A stretch of DNA of 64,000 nucleotides from Argyresthia goedartella (GCA_949825045.1 OX463810.1:38946201-39010200); one strand, 5' to 3'. Numbered from the stretch's first letter, positions 18,569-29,452 are shown. Made by a program: numbers and translations. The notes: generated by a model not told the origin, from the sequence alone.

Positions 18569-19083
18569 TGTTTAATATTTATGCTTCGGAACGCACCTTT
18601 TTTTTGTTGCGCGGATCGACCGCGAGTGATCGGAACATCACTAGCTAGCTGTCACTTGCATAGAAAAAAAAACTAGCTAATGTCACTTTGCACATGGTAA
18701 AATTGTCGGCGTCAGGCATCGGGGCCTTGGCTGAATGTTATTTATAATAATCTCGTAATAATCGTCAAGAAATAAGTTGATTTCACGTCATCGTAATGAG
18801 TGCTTCGTGCCGTGAAAATTTGAAGTGATTCGGTGATCAATTCGTCGCGCTCGGATAGCGACCCTTGTAGTCGGCAGCATTAAGACGGCACCAGCAGCGG
18901 GCTACGACACGAGTAAGATTCGACTCCCAACACCCCCCACCCTTGTGTTCCTCATCCCGTACTCCTGCCTCGAACTTTCGAATACCAGTCGACGGCGTCA
19001 AGGTCAGTACTACTTTGTGACATTCCATTGTAAAACAACCCTTCACAGACTTCCACCCTCTCGGTTGAGGCGTGGATTCAACA
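18569..19083 (+). repeat. BEL 3' LTR
   Basis: It begins TGTTTAATATTTATGCTTCG and ends GGATTCAACA. It is about 98-99 percent identical to the 5' LTR by eye. At the place where the 5' LTR has AATAAA, this copy reads TTGTAAAA. A short G-rich stretch, GGGCGGG, lies just upstream and may be the degenerate polypurine tract. Confidence 0.93.
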
Positions 19084-19088
19084 GCATC
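19084..19088. repeat. BEL target-site duplication, right (GCATC)
   Basis: GCATC matches 7147-7151 exactly, confirming that 7152-19083 inserted as one unit. Confidence 0.9.
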
Positions 19089-20156
19089 CTTTTGTAAAGC
19101 CGAATTCCTGGTTTATAGATTATTGCGATTAAAATGGGAAAGCATTTGATTGGCATTAAGCATGATTTTTTCAAACACAAACACTAAATATCGGTAAAAC
19201 AGGCCTATAACTACTGGGATCTTTTTTGTCACCAGCTTTAAATACAGGAACTAATACGCTATTTTTCATTAAATCGGGAAAGGAGCCCAAGGAAATCAAC
19301 ACATTTATTAAATATGTAAGATAAATATGGTGCTAATGTATCTACAATAGAGATGCAGACTTTAACTAACACCCCCCATAAGGCTTCAGTGTTCTTAACT
19401 ATAATGTCTTTAAAAGTCTTAATAATATACTGGGGACTGACATGACTAAATTCAAATACAGTTCCGCAGGCGTCCACGTTTACCTAAGCAATGTAGCTGA
19501 AAGCGATGGTGAAGAATTTAGTGGTTCAGTAGTTTTCAAGGGTAATATTAGTAAAAGAGGTCTCGAATTCCGGAGCTACTTCTGAATGTTCATTAATAAT
19601 ACCGCGATCTGTTTTACGTGAAAAGTTAAACTAACTAAAACAACGCGTTTTAAATCTGCCGACGGTAAAATAAAAACTCTATGGAAAGTTATAAATTTCG
19701 AAACAGGAAGCTGTTTCGCAAAATATAACTTTCCATACAGTTTTTATTTTACCGTCGGCAGATTTAATTTTACTACTTATACAATTTGCTTTGGCTTTAA
19801 GACTCTATCTTGAAAGTTTTAAAGTAATCTTTGAGGTATTCTTTAAACCTGTCACTATTTGTCATGTTTCTTTGATTATAAAGTTCAAAAAGTCTACCTC
19901 TGCTAATCCACAAACCTGTGGTTGCCCAATCTCTGAACTTAAATCTAGTATTAATTTCATACGTATCAATTTTGAATATAAACTCAAATTCTTCGCTTAC
20001 CAAAGAAAAAAAGTCGTGACATAAATTATTCGGGTCGTTTAAATTATATTTGTAAACAGGAAATTTATCAAGTAGAACATTTTGGTACCTTTCCAACCGA
20101 CTAGTAGTGATTGGTCTAAGATCAAACTCAACTTTAACTGTAAATACACTGTACAT
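19089..20156 (-). pseudogene. LINE-B remnant, right half (linker and RT start)
   Basis: This continues the LINE-B copy interrupted by BEL. At 19089-19480 broken frames show LAPYLSYIFNKC and PVFKAGDKKDPSSYRP, the beginning of the RT. At 19797-20156 a 119-residue frame shows the linker between endonuclease and RT (RDWATTGLWISRGRLFELYN, then LKDYFKTF). Between them sits the inverted duplication at 19651-19766. Many stops interrupt it. The endonuclease itself is not visible upstream. Confidence 0.7.
19651..19766. repeat. 116-bp inverted duplication inside LINE-B coding sequence
   Basis: TAAATCTGCCGACGGTAAAA is followed on the same strand by its mirrored complement ending at 19766, with a small loop around AACAGGAAGCTG. 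The minus-strand reading of the right arm is SADGKIKTVWKVI, which fits the LINE linker at this position. The palindrome therefore seems to arise from inverted duplication of LINE sequence and not from an inserted MITE. Confidence 0.75.
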
Positions 20157-20700
20157 ACAAGTAATTGTTCGCTAAACAGACAGGTAGGGGGAGCTAATTT
20201 CATTACACTGTCTAGCGTGCTCATTGTTGACGCAATCAAATAGATTAAATAAAAAATTCTTATAGGAAAATGTGTGACGAACGCTTCGTTTTACGTAGGT
20301 AATTTTACATATCTATATAAGAGTTTTAGTAAAATAGGGCATAAATACAAATATATCGTAAGATGTGTTTTACCTAGGAGCAATCTCGTTACAGTGTAAG
20401 ATATTACAAATCTACTCGTACCTAAGTACTCGTTTAAGGTAAGCAGCTGCAGAAATTCAGCGTATGAAATGTGGTTCGCAATTTGAATATGAGCAAATGC
20501 GTCAAAGTTTATGAGAAAACGAGAAAAGATGCAAATGCGATGCAAATAGTAAGAAAATGAAAATATCGCTGTTATGAAGTTTCCAAAACGATTAACTCAA
20601 ATATTCTCGTTCTATAACCGAATGCTCAGTCTGCTGATCATTAATTACCACTTAATACCTCGAGTCCTGGTGACGCCAGAAGGTGACATTTTCCGTTACT
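20157..20700. other. No gene recognised
   Basis: AT-rich with short frames only. No domains, tandem repeats or inverted ends were seen. Confidence 0.4.
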
Positions 20701-20714
20701 TTTCATTTTTGACC

Positions 20715-21045
20715 GAGTGAGCAAAGCGTCGCCGTATCAGGATTCGCCAAAAATACTTTCGTATGTCCCACAGATATGTATGTCCGGATGTGTGTCCAGA
20801 TATTATCCTCTACAAGCCGCATTTCTCAACAATCCTCGTGATTTTTTGTGAGCAGGTTCGCTAATTAAATATAATTTTTTGTCGATTGGTTTTTGGAAAT
20901 TTTTCAAAATAGCGGAGATTTGGGGATTATGAAATATCAAAAAACCGCTACAGTCCAAACATCTTACCGGATTTTAACAAATGTGGTGTCGTTGGATTTG
21001 TAGGGACCGTGAGAGTAACAGGCTATATAATTTTAATGAAACGTC
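20715..21045. repeat. Interspersed repeat with GAGYRAGCRAAGCGT start
   Basis: GAGTGAGCAAAGCGTCGCC followed by GATTCGCCAAAAATACTTTC resembles the block at 63490-63560 and a short stretch at 47370-47395. It is a dispersed non-coding repeat of unknown class. Confidence 0.45.
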
Positions 21046-21107
21046 AATAGGTTGGGTTTAAGACCGCAAAATGTAATTTACAAAGTTTTTGGCGCGGCTA
21101 CTTTGAA

Positions 21108-21430
21108 TCAATCAATCAATCAATCAAATCTCTTTATTACTGTAGATATTAACATATACTTAGCAATCGTCATTTTTTGCCACTTCTCGACATTGGACCA
21201 CTGTGGGAGAAGCAGGGCGCAGAAACTCCCACAGATTGATTTTTAGATCTCTTTTAAAAATTGCTAATTGCTTGTGCTGAACAAATATTTCAATAAAAAA
21301 TATTATTATTAATAAGCAGGAATAAATAATTACAAAATTATTAACAACAAGGTCTGTCTTGAGCCAGATTAATCCCATACAGTCCCGTCAATTAAGTAAT
21401 TTTGAACATTGTAATATCCCTTTTCGCAAC
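21108..21430 (-). mobile_element. LINE-B 3' UTR and tail
   Basis: The plus strand begins with a run of AATC units (the tail of a minus-strand element), then GGACCACTGTGGGAGAAGC, CTCCCACAGATTGATTTTT and TCTCTTTTAAAAATTG. The same 3' UTR is found on the plus strand at 37800-37995 and 23040-23250. No protein is encoded. It joins the endonuclease/linker remnant just upstream, so most of the RT has been deleted. Confidence 0.7.
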
Positions 21431-22309
21431 AGGCGGTGCAGAAAGGAACTGGTTGAGACCCTTGAGATCTACATTACCAGCTTGTAGGTCCTGGGACTTA
21501 CCAACACCAAGGAGTATAATTCTCAATGCATTCGTGGATGTGCCGACGTTTAGCATCGCGACAGAGATGGAAGATTGCGAAGCCATTTATAGGAAGGGAA
21601 ATAGTCTTCTGTCGAATTCTTGCGGTATCTACACTTGGCAGTATTCCTCTTGCCCATTAGACGCTTGATAGTGTCTGTTAACCAAGGGGCAGGCAGGAGT
21701 TTCACTCTCACTATTTTATAGGTGCTAGCTTGTCTAGAGACCCAGGACCATAGAATTTCAATTGGCGTTTTTATCATCAACGTTCTTACTTAAAGTGACA
21801 GGGGACCAGTCAATCGACATGGCATCCGACATAAGAGAGTGTTGGTCGATATGTTTAAAGTTACGGATGATATTTAGCTCTGCTCTTGAGAGGCCTAATC
21901 TTTATAAGATAGACGTGGTCATGAAAATAGAAAGGAGAGTTTAGTTGTCCGTGTAGGGCGACCTTGTCCACATTGGAAGTAATCATAATATCGAGAAGTG
22001 AGGGAGAGCAATGTGGTTGAAAATGGGTGGCTTCAAGAGGCAGAATATGCAGATTAAAGGAGTCGACTACGGACTTGAGTCTGGTAGAACGTGAATTGTT
22101 TTTAAGGAGACAAGTTTTGAAATCACCTAGAGTTAGGGTGACTTTATAAAGTGGTGTTAGTTCGTTTGGGAAAGGATTCGAATGAGTCGTTGTGAAGAGG
22201 AGGACCTTATTATGGTGAAGAGTTATTTCGAGAAATAGATGTTCAGCAGACTCGGAGTACTGGCTCATCCCACAGACAGATCTGCACGGCCCGCTGGGTG
22301 GTGCTAACG
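21431..22309 (-). pseudogene. LINE endonuclease and linker remnant, RT deleted
   Basis: Minus-strand frames show the second half of an endonuclease (LTLGDFKTCLLKNNSRSTRL, SLLDIMITSNVDKVALHGQL, FYFHDHVYLIKI) and the following linker (PAPWLTDTIKRLMGKRNTAK). The next recognisable part is the LINE 3' UTR at 21108-21430. The whole RT is missing, so this is an internally deleted copy. Confidence 0.65.
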
Positions 22310-22505
22310 AGCAACGAGCTAGAAAAGAAAAGTAGACCGTGTTGCAGTTTAAGACTGTCTTGCGCCGCTTCTTCTCCGCTGCCATTACACGTTCCGAAGC
22401 CGTAGTAGTATGTCTTGCATTACATAGATTCAAATAAAGTTCAAAAAGTGTTCGTAAGAATCTATTTTTTAATAAATATTTTGACGTTTCAAGTTTGAAA
22501 TTCAA
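22310..22505 (+). mobile_element. LINE 3' end (TTTGAA tail)
   Basis: Reverse-complement relative of 5770-5965. It contains GTTCGTAAGAATCTATTTTT and ends in GTTTCAAGTTTGAAATTCAAA. It lies head to head with the minus-strand remnant at 21431-22309, and the long minus-strand frame that joins them is accidental. Confidence 0.6.
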
Positions 22506-22690
22506 AAAATTAGCACAAAAATTTCAGGGTCTCGAAAGAACCTGTCTAAATACTGTGAAATCTATATTCTTCTTGTTCTCGAGTGCACAAAAAGCCGCAA
22601 CTGCGATAATTCGCTCGCGACATGTTAAAATAATGGGAAAAATTTGCTGTGTCGCTCGCGAGCTCTGCAGCTCACAGAGCCACTAGTTAA

Positions 22691-22985
22691 CACACTCAGC
22701 GACGGTGTATACTTAATTATACACCGAATTATGTCTTTTCCCAGAACGGTGTATTAATTTTGATTTTTCATCATAACTTTTTAATTTCTGAACATATTTC
22801 CCACCCAGAAATAATAGCGTATTCTTCAGGCCCAGCCCTATCGAATCGAATAAAATGTATGAAACGGTGTATACTCAACTATACACAGACCCGAGAACAT
22901 AAGGTGGGTATATCATTAAATATACACCGGCCAGGGAAACGACGTAACTCGGTGTATAGTTAAGTATACACCGGCGCTGAGTGTG
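22691..22985. mobile_element. piggyBac-like MITE with repeated hairpin motifs
   Basis: The inverted ends CACACTCAGCG and CGCTGAGTGTG are flanked by TTAA on the left (22687-22690) and TTAG on the right (22986-22989). TTAA is the piggyBac target. Inside are four hairpin-forming motifs of the type CGGTGTATACTTAA...TATACACCG (near 22703, 22864, 22915 and 22950). There is no coding capacity, so it is a 295-bp non-autonomous element. Assignment rests on the TTAA target only. Confidence 0.65.
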
Positions 22986-23039
22986 TTAGGAAATCGACAA
23001 GAGTGCGTCAACACAGAAATTCCTCAATGATTTTGTAAT

Positions 23040-23255
23040 TATTTATTCAAATATATTATTTATAATGTGTAATATTTGTACAAGTTCATCAAAACCTATA
23101 TTTAAAACAGATCTAAATATCAACTTGTGGATTTTATTTCGCCCTCCTCCTCGCAGAGTAGTCCAATGTAGAGAAGAGGCAAAAAATTACGTTTTCCAAA
23201 CATATGTTAATGTTTACAGAAAACAAAGGATTTTGAATGTGAATTGAATTTGAAT
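23040..23255 (+). mobile_element. LINE-B 3' UTR fragment
   Basis: It matches 37830-37990 (AGATCTAAATATCAACTTGTG, CGCCCTCCTCCTCGCAGAG, GTCCAATGTAGAGAAGAGGC) and ends with GAATTGAATTTGAATTG. Non-coding, plus orientation. Confidence 0.65.
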
Positions 23256-23344
23256 TGATTAAGTACATCTTAAGGGATTAACGTGTTAATACATTCCACA
23301 CTTCATTTCATTATTTTTATGTCGGCGGCCCATTGTAGAATTGG

Positions 23345-24640
23345 GCACATTCATAATTCATAATTTCTTTATTGCACACAAATCTCTCTAATAAGAGATC
23401 TCCAGCAAACCAGGTTAAGGTGGGAAAGGTTGTTTGTTGATCGGATGAGAGGTATACCTCTATGTGTATAATATATAATAGTAGTTTATGCGACTGATAC
23501 TTCCATAATTATATCACTTGAGAGTTTTAATGCCTTATTATGTACAGTTACATACAGTAGTACATATACACACATACCATAAGCTCTCTTTGATGTGTTC
23601 AGGAACTGAATGGTCGACCGGCATTGTGGCATTTATAATTGCTCTACACTTGTTTAGCTTGTTCAGTAGTACCAACTTCACATACAAACTAGGGGCGGCG
23701 CGCAGGCGGGCTTCGGCGTTCGAAATTTGAATATCATAAGTTGTCGAAAATTTATACATTATGGTCACACATTATTCAGATAAGAAATTAGTTTTTAACA
23801 AGTACTATAACATTATGCTGATCGTAACGTCCGGTTTTTGGACGCAGTAAAGAGGGTTTATGATAGATGTGTAGGTAAAATAAATTATATAATTACTTTA
23901 ATATTATACTTAATACTTGTAATTAACTATTACTACTATTATATACTAATAAATACTTACATGCATACAACTTATAGTTTAAAAGAGAGATGTAATGCTT
24001 CTTCACACGACTTTTAAATATATTCAAACGAATAGCCTTGGTTCTAAACCCGTTCTCATAGAAGGAGGTGTTATGCTGTGGAGCTGTGAGCATGGAAACT
24101 GCGGGAGTTCTCCGAAGCCTGCTGGAAGAAAGAAATTGAAAACTGTCTCGTAGGAAGGTTGGATAGCATGGATTCCGTAAAGTGTTTTAGAGGAAATTGA
24201 GGATGTGTGAATCCCGACGAAGAAGGATCGGCAGTAACTTCAACTCCTTGCGATGTTGTGTCACATGGTTGTATTTGCGCAGCCCGAAGATAAACCAAAT
24301 CCGAGATTTTGAATTCGTTCGAGTTTGTTCAGTAGTTCTTCGCTGGCACTGACCCAACAGACATCAGCGTAATCTAAGAGAGGCTGAGCGAGAGTGATTT
24401 TGGTCTATCGAGGAAAAAAGTATTGAAGTCTCCTGAAAGAGTGAAATTTAGCAAATACTCGGTAACTGACCTCATTGACATGCGATGACCAGGACAGCTG
24501 GTTGTCGAAGATTAGACCCAGGTTATTAGCTTTATCGATATGTACGATTATGCTACCATTAAATGAGACAGATGGAATGGGCTGTGTGTCACTTTGAATG
24601 GTTCCACAATAGCATGGTTGTGGTACCATTAAAAGTATAC
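23345..24640 (-). pseudogene. LINE-A: RT C-terminal remnant and 3' end, with an inserted repeat
   Basis: Minus-strand non-LTR remnant. 24405-24629 reads NLGLIFDNQLSWSSHVNEV and FHSFRRLQ; 24300-24400 continues with PLLDYADVCWVSAS; both are RT thumb/C-terminal motifs. The 3' UTR ends at about 23345 with the same CAATAAAG tail as 1-455. It is interrupted by the inverted-repeat unit at 23480-23880 and cut at 24641 by a MITE. No catalytic RT core remains. Confidence 0.7.
23480..23880. mobile_element. Inverted-repeat unit, copy 1 (inside LINE-A)
   Basis: It shares with 47395-47846 and 47930-48408 the start TAGTTTATGYGACTG, the block GAGAGTTTTAATGCC, and an internal inverted repeat (ATACCATAAGCTCTCTTTGA paired with AGAGGGTTTATGATA). 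It interrupts the 3' UTR of LINE-A. Non-coding. Confidence 0.65.
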
Positions 24641-25357
24641 CAGCACATCATGATGTGCCGCGCCATATTAAGATATGGCGGCGTTTCTTGAAATACGGCA
24701 TTATCGATGGGGCACATTATGTTGTGCCCTAACCAAAATCGGGCAGATTAGTGAGAACCAAACGTTTGTCGATATCTCCAATAAACGCTTCGCCACATCA
24801 TGATATGGCCAAAGGGTAAAATGTCACTTCGTAAAATAGTTTAAATTTTACGAATAAATAGATCTTTTTAATTTTTACAATGTTTTTTTTTGTTACACGT
24901 ATCCTAGATGTCTTTTTTTATATATAGGTACTTTTAAAATAATCATCCAATTTTTTTTATAGGTTTTAAACCAATTCAAGAAAAGTAGGATGACCATCAC
25001 ACGCGAGTCGCGCTACTATTGGGTATCCGAGTATGATATTTTAGATACTTTTATTTGCGCTTCGCTTTGCCCCGCTTCGCTACGCTCCGGGTTTGCTTAT
25101 TCTAAATTCCAAATAAACCTGTAACACAAGTGAAATTTAGCCTCAACAACCTACTCTAACCAAGTTTGGCTTTCTTTTAGTCGCAAGCTCGCTCCGCTGG
25201 TTGCACATACAACCTAACTTAACCCAGCCTACCGAGCCAAACCACGAGCCGGCTGGTAGGCGTCGAAGTTGGTCTTGAAACGATATGGCGGGCTTAGCAT
25301 GGCAGATCAAGAAATGCCGCCATATCATGATATGCCGAGGCACATCATGATGTGCTG
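24641..25357. mobile_element. MITE with 50-bp inverted ends built from palindromes
   Basis: The left end CAGCACATCATGATGTGCC and right end GGCACATCATGATGTGCTG are reverse complements, and the similarity continues for about 50 bp to TTTCTTGA / TCAAGAAA. Each end itself contains palindromes (GCACATCATGATGTGC, CATATCATGATATG), and further copies occur inside (near 24700 and 24793). No target duplication is clear. No transposase is encoded. Confidence 0.75.
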
Positions 25358-25944
25358 AATTTGGCGATCGGCCGCCGACATATACATATCATGCATCTAA
25401 CTGTAGATTGTCACGTATGAGTTGCCTTGTGGTAATGATGTGACGAAACAAACATTTGGTTTATTTCTCAGTAGGTAGAAATATATTTGTTTAAACATTC
25501 TCCAAAATGTGGATAAACTTTAAGAGCTTTATGAAATAAATTATGAATCATAAATTTAAAATGAACATGGTTTAACTTCACCGTTGCTTTCAGTGGATAT
25601 CGAATTATGACCATTTTACACATTTGTGATGTTGTTTTGAAATGTCGCATTTACCATGGCTCATTCAATCGAAACTCATACGTAAGGGTGTTTAGTTACG
25701 ATATAGTTTGGTAGGTCAAACAGATGCGTAGTTAGTTCAATGATGGAAATACCGATGGCAGTCGATCGCCTTTAAATTTCAGATGGTTTAACTCAAAGTA
25801 GAACTTTATTCACTATAATTGCAATAAGTTGTTTTATATAGAAAACAAATGAGTATTATTTTATTTAGATTATTTTATGATGTTATAAGGTCTATTTCTA
25901 GTTGAACTGTGTGACCTAAAATATAAGGTGTGTATACGGTGTAG
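25358..25944. other. No gene recognised
   Basis: Non-coding AT-rich sequence. A 60-residue minus-strand frame at 25468-25650 shows no recognisable motif. Confidence 0.4.
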
Positions 25945-26140
25945 ACCAGTAACCAATCAGAGCACTGAGTTTCGAAAGGAAATGAAACGTACCAATCAGA
26001 ATGACTCGCGGAGTTTTACATTGTGGTTTGGCGAGCATGCCTGGAGTAGGACATTTTGGTGGGAATAGAAAATATAAAAGTGATGGGTCGAGATGAAAGG
26101 GCACTTTTGGTTACTGGTCGTCGAGTGGAATGTAAGTTGG
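25945..26140 (+). promoter_or_regulatory. Promoter-like block: two CCAAT boxes and a TATA box
   Basis: ACCAATCAG occurs twice (CCAAT at 25953 and 25992), followed by TATAAAA at 26073-26079. Downstream is a possible splice donor, GTAAGTT, near 26130. No gene follows on the plus strand; the next coding sequence is a minus-strand LINE tail. It may be the U3 region of a lost LTR or an orphan promoter. Confidence 0.3.
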
Positions 26141-26163
26141 AACTCAAATTATATTTTCAGAAG

Positions 26164-29100
26164 TAAAAAAAACATAAAACATAAAACATAACTTTATTTA
26201 GGAAAAAGATATACAATTACAAAGTTCACTACTCCCTAAAAAAGGGCAAGCCCTGTGGCATAGGGTGAGTAGTTACTTCCCAATAGGTGGCACAATTTAA
26301 CAATCTATTGCGTAGATATTTGATAAATTACAATATAAATTTTTAAGACATAGTTGTTGAGATTAATTGGAATTGAGAATTTAACGTAAAATTATTATTA
26401 GAATTTTTAAATTTTAACTTAATGATGTGAGTTTGTGAGTGTTGGTGTAATAGAGAAGATGAAAAGTGTAATGTATGAATGATTTGTTGTAGTGAGTAGT
26501 GAATGAATGTGTTGGTTGATTAGATATTTATTATTTTTTCACAAATTATTATTGAACTATATTTTATTTTATTTTATTATTATTTCATTTTATTATATAT
26601 TATTATTATTTATTTATTTATTATTATTAACAACGAAGATGTTTTAATTATTATTTTTTATTATTTTTTATTGCTTATTAATTTCTTATTTGAATAGATA
26701 TTAGGACAAAACTGTTAAGATGTTTTCAGTTTCCTCAAACTTTAGAGATCTCAGCCATTTGTATATAGTTTTCTTATTTTCAAATACTGTCTTTGTATAA
26801 ATTTCAATGTGTTGGCTAATATTATTATAGAGATAAGGTCCAAGGAACTTGAAAAATCTCTGCATAAAGCATGTCCGCACCTTTACAGTTTGGCACACTT
26901 TGTCTTTTCTTCTTTTTGTTGTTATTGTTGTACTACTAGGCAAGAGTTTAGTGTGCTGTTTCAGTATAATACTTTGAATAAATATTTGCCTAACAGTAAG
27001 GACATCGCAAAAATTGAAAAGATCAGTTGTGGGAAACATGAAAGGTTTAAATGTGCAGACCTTTAAAACTGCGCGCTGAGCCCTCTCTACACGTAACAGT
27101 GTGGTCTTATGCGCACCACCCCAGCTAGTGATGCAGTAACGCAGCAGCGATTCAGCCAGAGCCACATAAATGCGCTTCATAAGTGATGTCTCGGCTACAT
27201 GCCTGAGGCTCTTAAATACATAAATTAATTTTCTGATTTTAGAGCCAAGAGCTTGAATGTGGTGGTGAAATTTCAAATTATTGTCCAAGAGTATACCCAA
27301 ATATTTAATTGTCTCAGTCCTTTCCAAAGTTCTACACCTGCACGAGTTTAGCCTTGATGTAACGCATGTGTGAGCAAATAATTTGTACACGCTATTTGGT
27401 TGTGTAGATCTAAGGATAGAGAAGGTCAGGTAATTGGTTTTCTCAGAGTTTAAGGTCAGAACATTTTGATGTAACCAGCGGGAGACAATATCAAAGCCTC
27501 GTTGAGCGCTGTGAAATACCTCATCCCATCCACTACCTGAGAATAATAAAACCGTATCATCGGCGTAAGCGATGATTTTGGCCTGTGGCAACGCCAGTCG
27601 ACAAAGATCATTTAAGTAGATTAGGAATAGAGTGGGTCCAAGGATACTTCCCTGTGGAACTCCCCAATTTACTGGCTTCGTGCTGCTTGTAAGTTCATAT
27701 ATTTTTACACATTGAAGTCTACTCGAGAGGTAACTCCTAAAAAGATCCAGCTGGACTCCTCTGACCCCTATACTATCCAGTTTATTAATAAGTAGTTCCA
27801 CCGAGACCGTGTCGAATGCTTTGGCTAAATCCAGAATTATTCCCAAGCAGCGTTTTCCCTCGTCCAAGCTTTCAGATATGAAATTTATAAGCTCATGTAC
27901 GGCATCGGAGGTAGACTTACCAACACGAAAACCGTATTGATTTTCAGCCAGTATACCGTTTTTTTCCAGATAACCAATGAGCCTAGAGTTCATGATTCTC
28001 TCCAGAAGCTTGGAGAGGGCTGGGAGAATGGAGATGGGCCTGTAACATTCTACACGATCTCGGTCGCCCCCCTTATGGATTGGAAAAACTACCGAATGCT
28101 TTAGAGCATCAGGGAAGATGCCCTTCTCCAAACATAAGTTAAAAATATATGTTAAGAAGGGGACAAATTGATTATTATGCGATTTTATGATCTTATTTGA
28201 AATCTTATCCCAACCTATTGAACAATTATCTTTCAAATTCATGATGAGTCTCTCAACTTCAATATTATCAGTTGGCAAAATTACAAACGAGTTTGGTTTA
28301 ACGTGGTTTTCGGTTTTTATAGGGATTTGCTCTGTCTGATAAATCGCCTCTGCTAGACTTTTCCCCACGTTTACAAAATAATTACTAACTCCCTCTAATG
28401 ATGTTGCAGGTGAAATATCAGGTTTTAAAAGTTCTCGAGGTTGATATTTTTTTATAGTGGTGGAGGAAATGGACTTAATAGCCCTCCAAAGGTGTTTACT
28501 ATTACTTCCTGCCTTAGTAAGAAGTGACTTTTCATAGTCTCGCTTTAAACTTTTGAGCAAATTATTGCAGTAAGTTCTGTATCTGTTGTATCTTAGTTTT
28601 AAGGTTTAATTTTTTGGATCGGACATAGACTTTTTATGTAATTCGTCACGATTTCTAATACAACGTAGGAGTCCGGTGGTCATCCAGGCCTTAATAATGC
28701 GCTTCCTATAAGGAATTTTGCGAGATTTAGAATTTTTATCGATAGAATCTTTAACAATACCTATAAAGGCATTCATAGCGGCATTTGGATCTAGTATATC
28801 ATAAATCCCTTCAAAATTAGACCCTTCTAGAGTTTTAGCTAATCCCTCCTTGTCTAGAAAAGTATAAGTCGATGGCGGATATTGTGTTTTTTGATTTAAA
28901 TTAAGACATAACAGCACAGCTTTATGTTCCGTTATAGTGGAGTTTAAGACCACCGTAACAGCTTCATTCCTTGTTTTTAGAAGCAGGTGATCTAGGCAAG
29001 TTCCGCTTATATCCCTAGTTACAAATGTATGTCCAGGTAGCAAGCCGTGGTAGGCAGCTTTATTTAAATATAGATCGGCATCACAGTTTCGGTTCATTGG

Positions 29101-29452
29101 GTAGATATCAATATTACAGTCACCTGTCAAAATTAGATTTGAAAAAGTGGACATTTTCTGTAATATCTCACTAAGGCTATCCACAAAAATGCCAATGTCT
29201 TTGAAGCAAGATGGGCGGTAAATGGCGAAAACTGCCGTTTCTTTGCCATGTTTCACCACAAGACAGCTCCTTTTGGCAAGGTTTGGCACTTCAATGGTGA
29301 CGAACAGGTTTTCCTTGTAGTAGATCACCACTCCATCGTTTTGATTTAAAATTGTTTTCGTCGCAAAACTGGTATAGCCTTGAATTAAGGGGATTATAGG
29401 TGAACAAGATAACCAACACTCGGTCAGTATTAAGATGTGACAGTCAAAGGGT
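26164..29452 (-). mobile_element. LINE-D: CR1/Jockey-type retrotransposon, main part
   Basis: Minus-strand LINE. The 3' tail is a run of TTTATG units at about 26164-26190, followed by a long AT-rich 3' UTR up to 26700, then ORF2. The 5' part of ORF2 continues beyond an inserted DNA transposon at 34377. Only one stop is visible in the 26701-29331 frame. Confidence 0.85.
26701..29331 (-). pseudogene. LINE-D ORF2: endonuclease and reverse transcriptase with one stop and an insertion
   Basis: Two frames, 26701-28560 and 28606-29331, lie in the same register and are separated by a single TAA at about 28603. The upstream part is an endonuclease (FAIYRPSCF, LTGDCNIDI, TCLDHLLL, ITEHKAVLLCL), then linker (AWMTTGLLRCIRNRDELH). 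The downstream part is a complete RT (GWDKISNKI, YRPISILPALSKLLE, ILDLAKAFDTVS, GVPQGSILGP, YADDTVLLF). The C-terminal region has ESLLRYCITSWGG. Upstream of 29331 the frame continues with LTECWLS and is then cut by the DNA transposon at 29452. Apart from the stop and the insertion, the protein appears intact. Confidence 0.85.

Larger units (their letters stand above)
7152..19083 (+). mobile_element. BEL/Pao LTR retrotransposon carrying a nested LINE
   Basis: Two TG...CA-bounded LTRs of about 520 bp flank a primer binding site, a gag gene, protease/RT remnants and an RNase H-integrase frame in BEL order. The element is bounded by a 5-bp duplication. By eye the two LTRs differ by about seven substitutions plus three indels, so the insertion is fairly young. 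About 4.5 kb of the internal region (8355-12820) is an antisense LINE-C inserted later. Gag and pol contain two or more in-frame stops and several frameshifts, so this copy is not autonomous. Confidence 0.93.

Noticed and set aside
19640..19797. Independent MITE insertion in LINE-B
   Set aside because: The arms encode LINE linker residues in place on the minus strand, so inverted duplication of LINE sequence explains it better.
21861..22505. 214-residue continuous minus-strand protein
   Set aside because: The frame joins a LINE endonuclease remnant to the antisense of an unrelated LINE tail (shared with 5770-5965); the fusion is accidental.
23480..23880. CRISPR-like or regulatory array based on repeated short motifs
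   Set aside because: The repeats are a dispersed inverted-repeat unit in an insect-type genome; there are no regularly spaced direct repeats with unique spacers.
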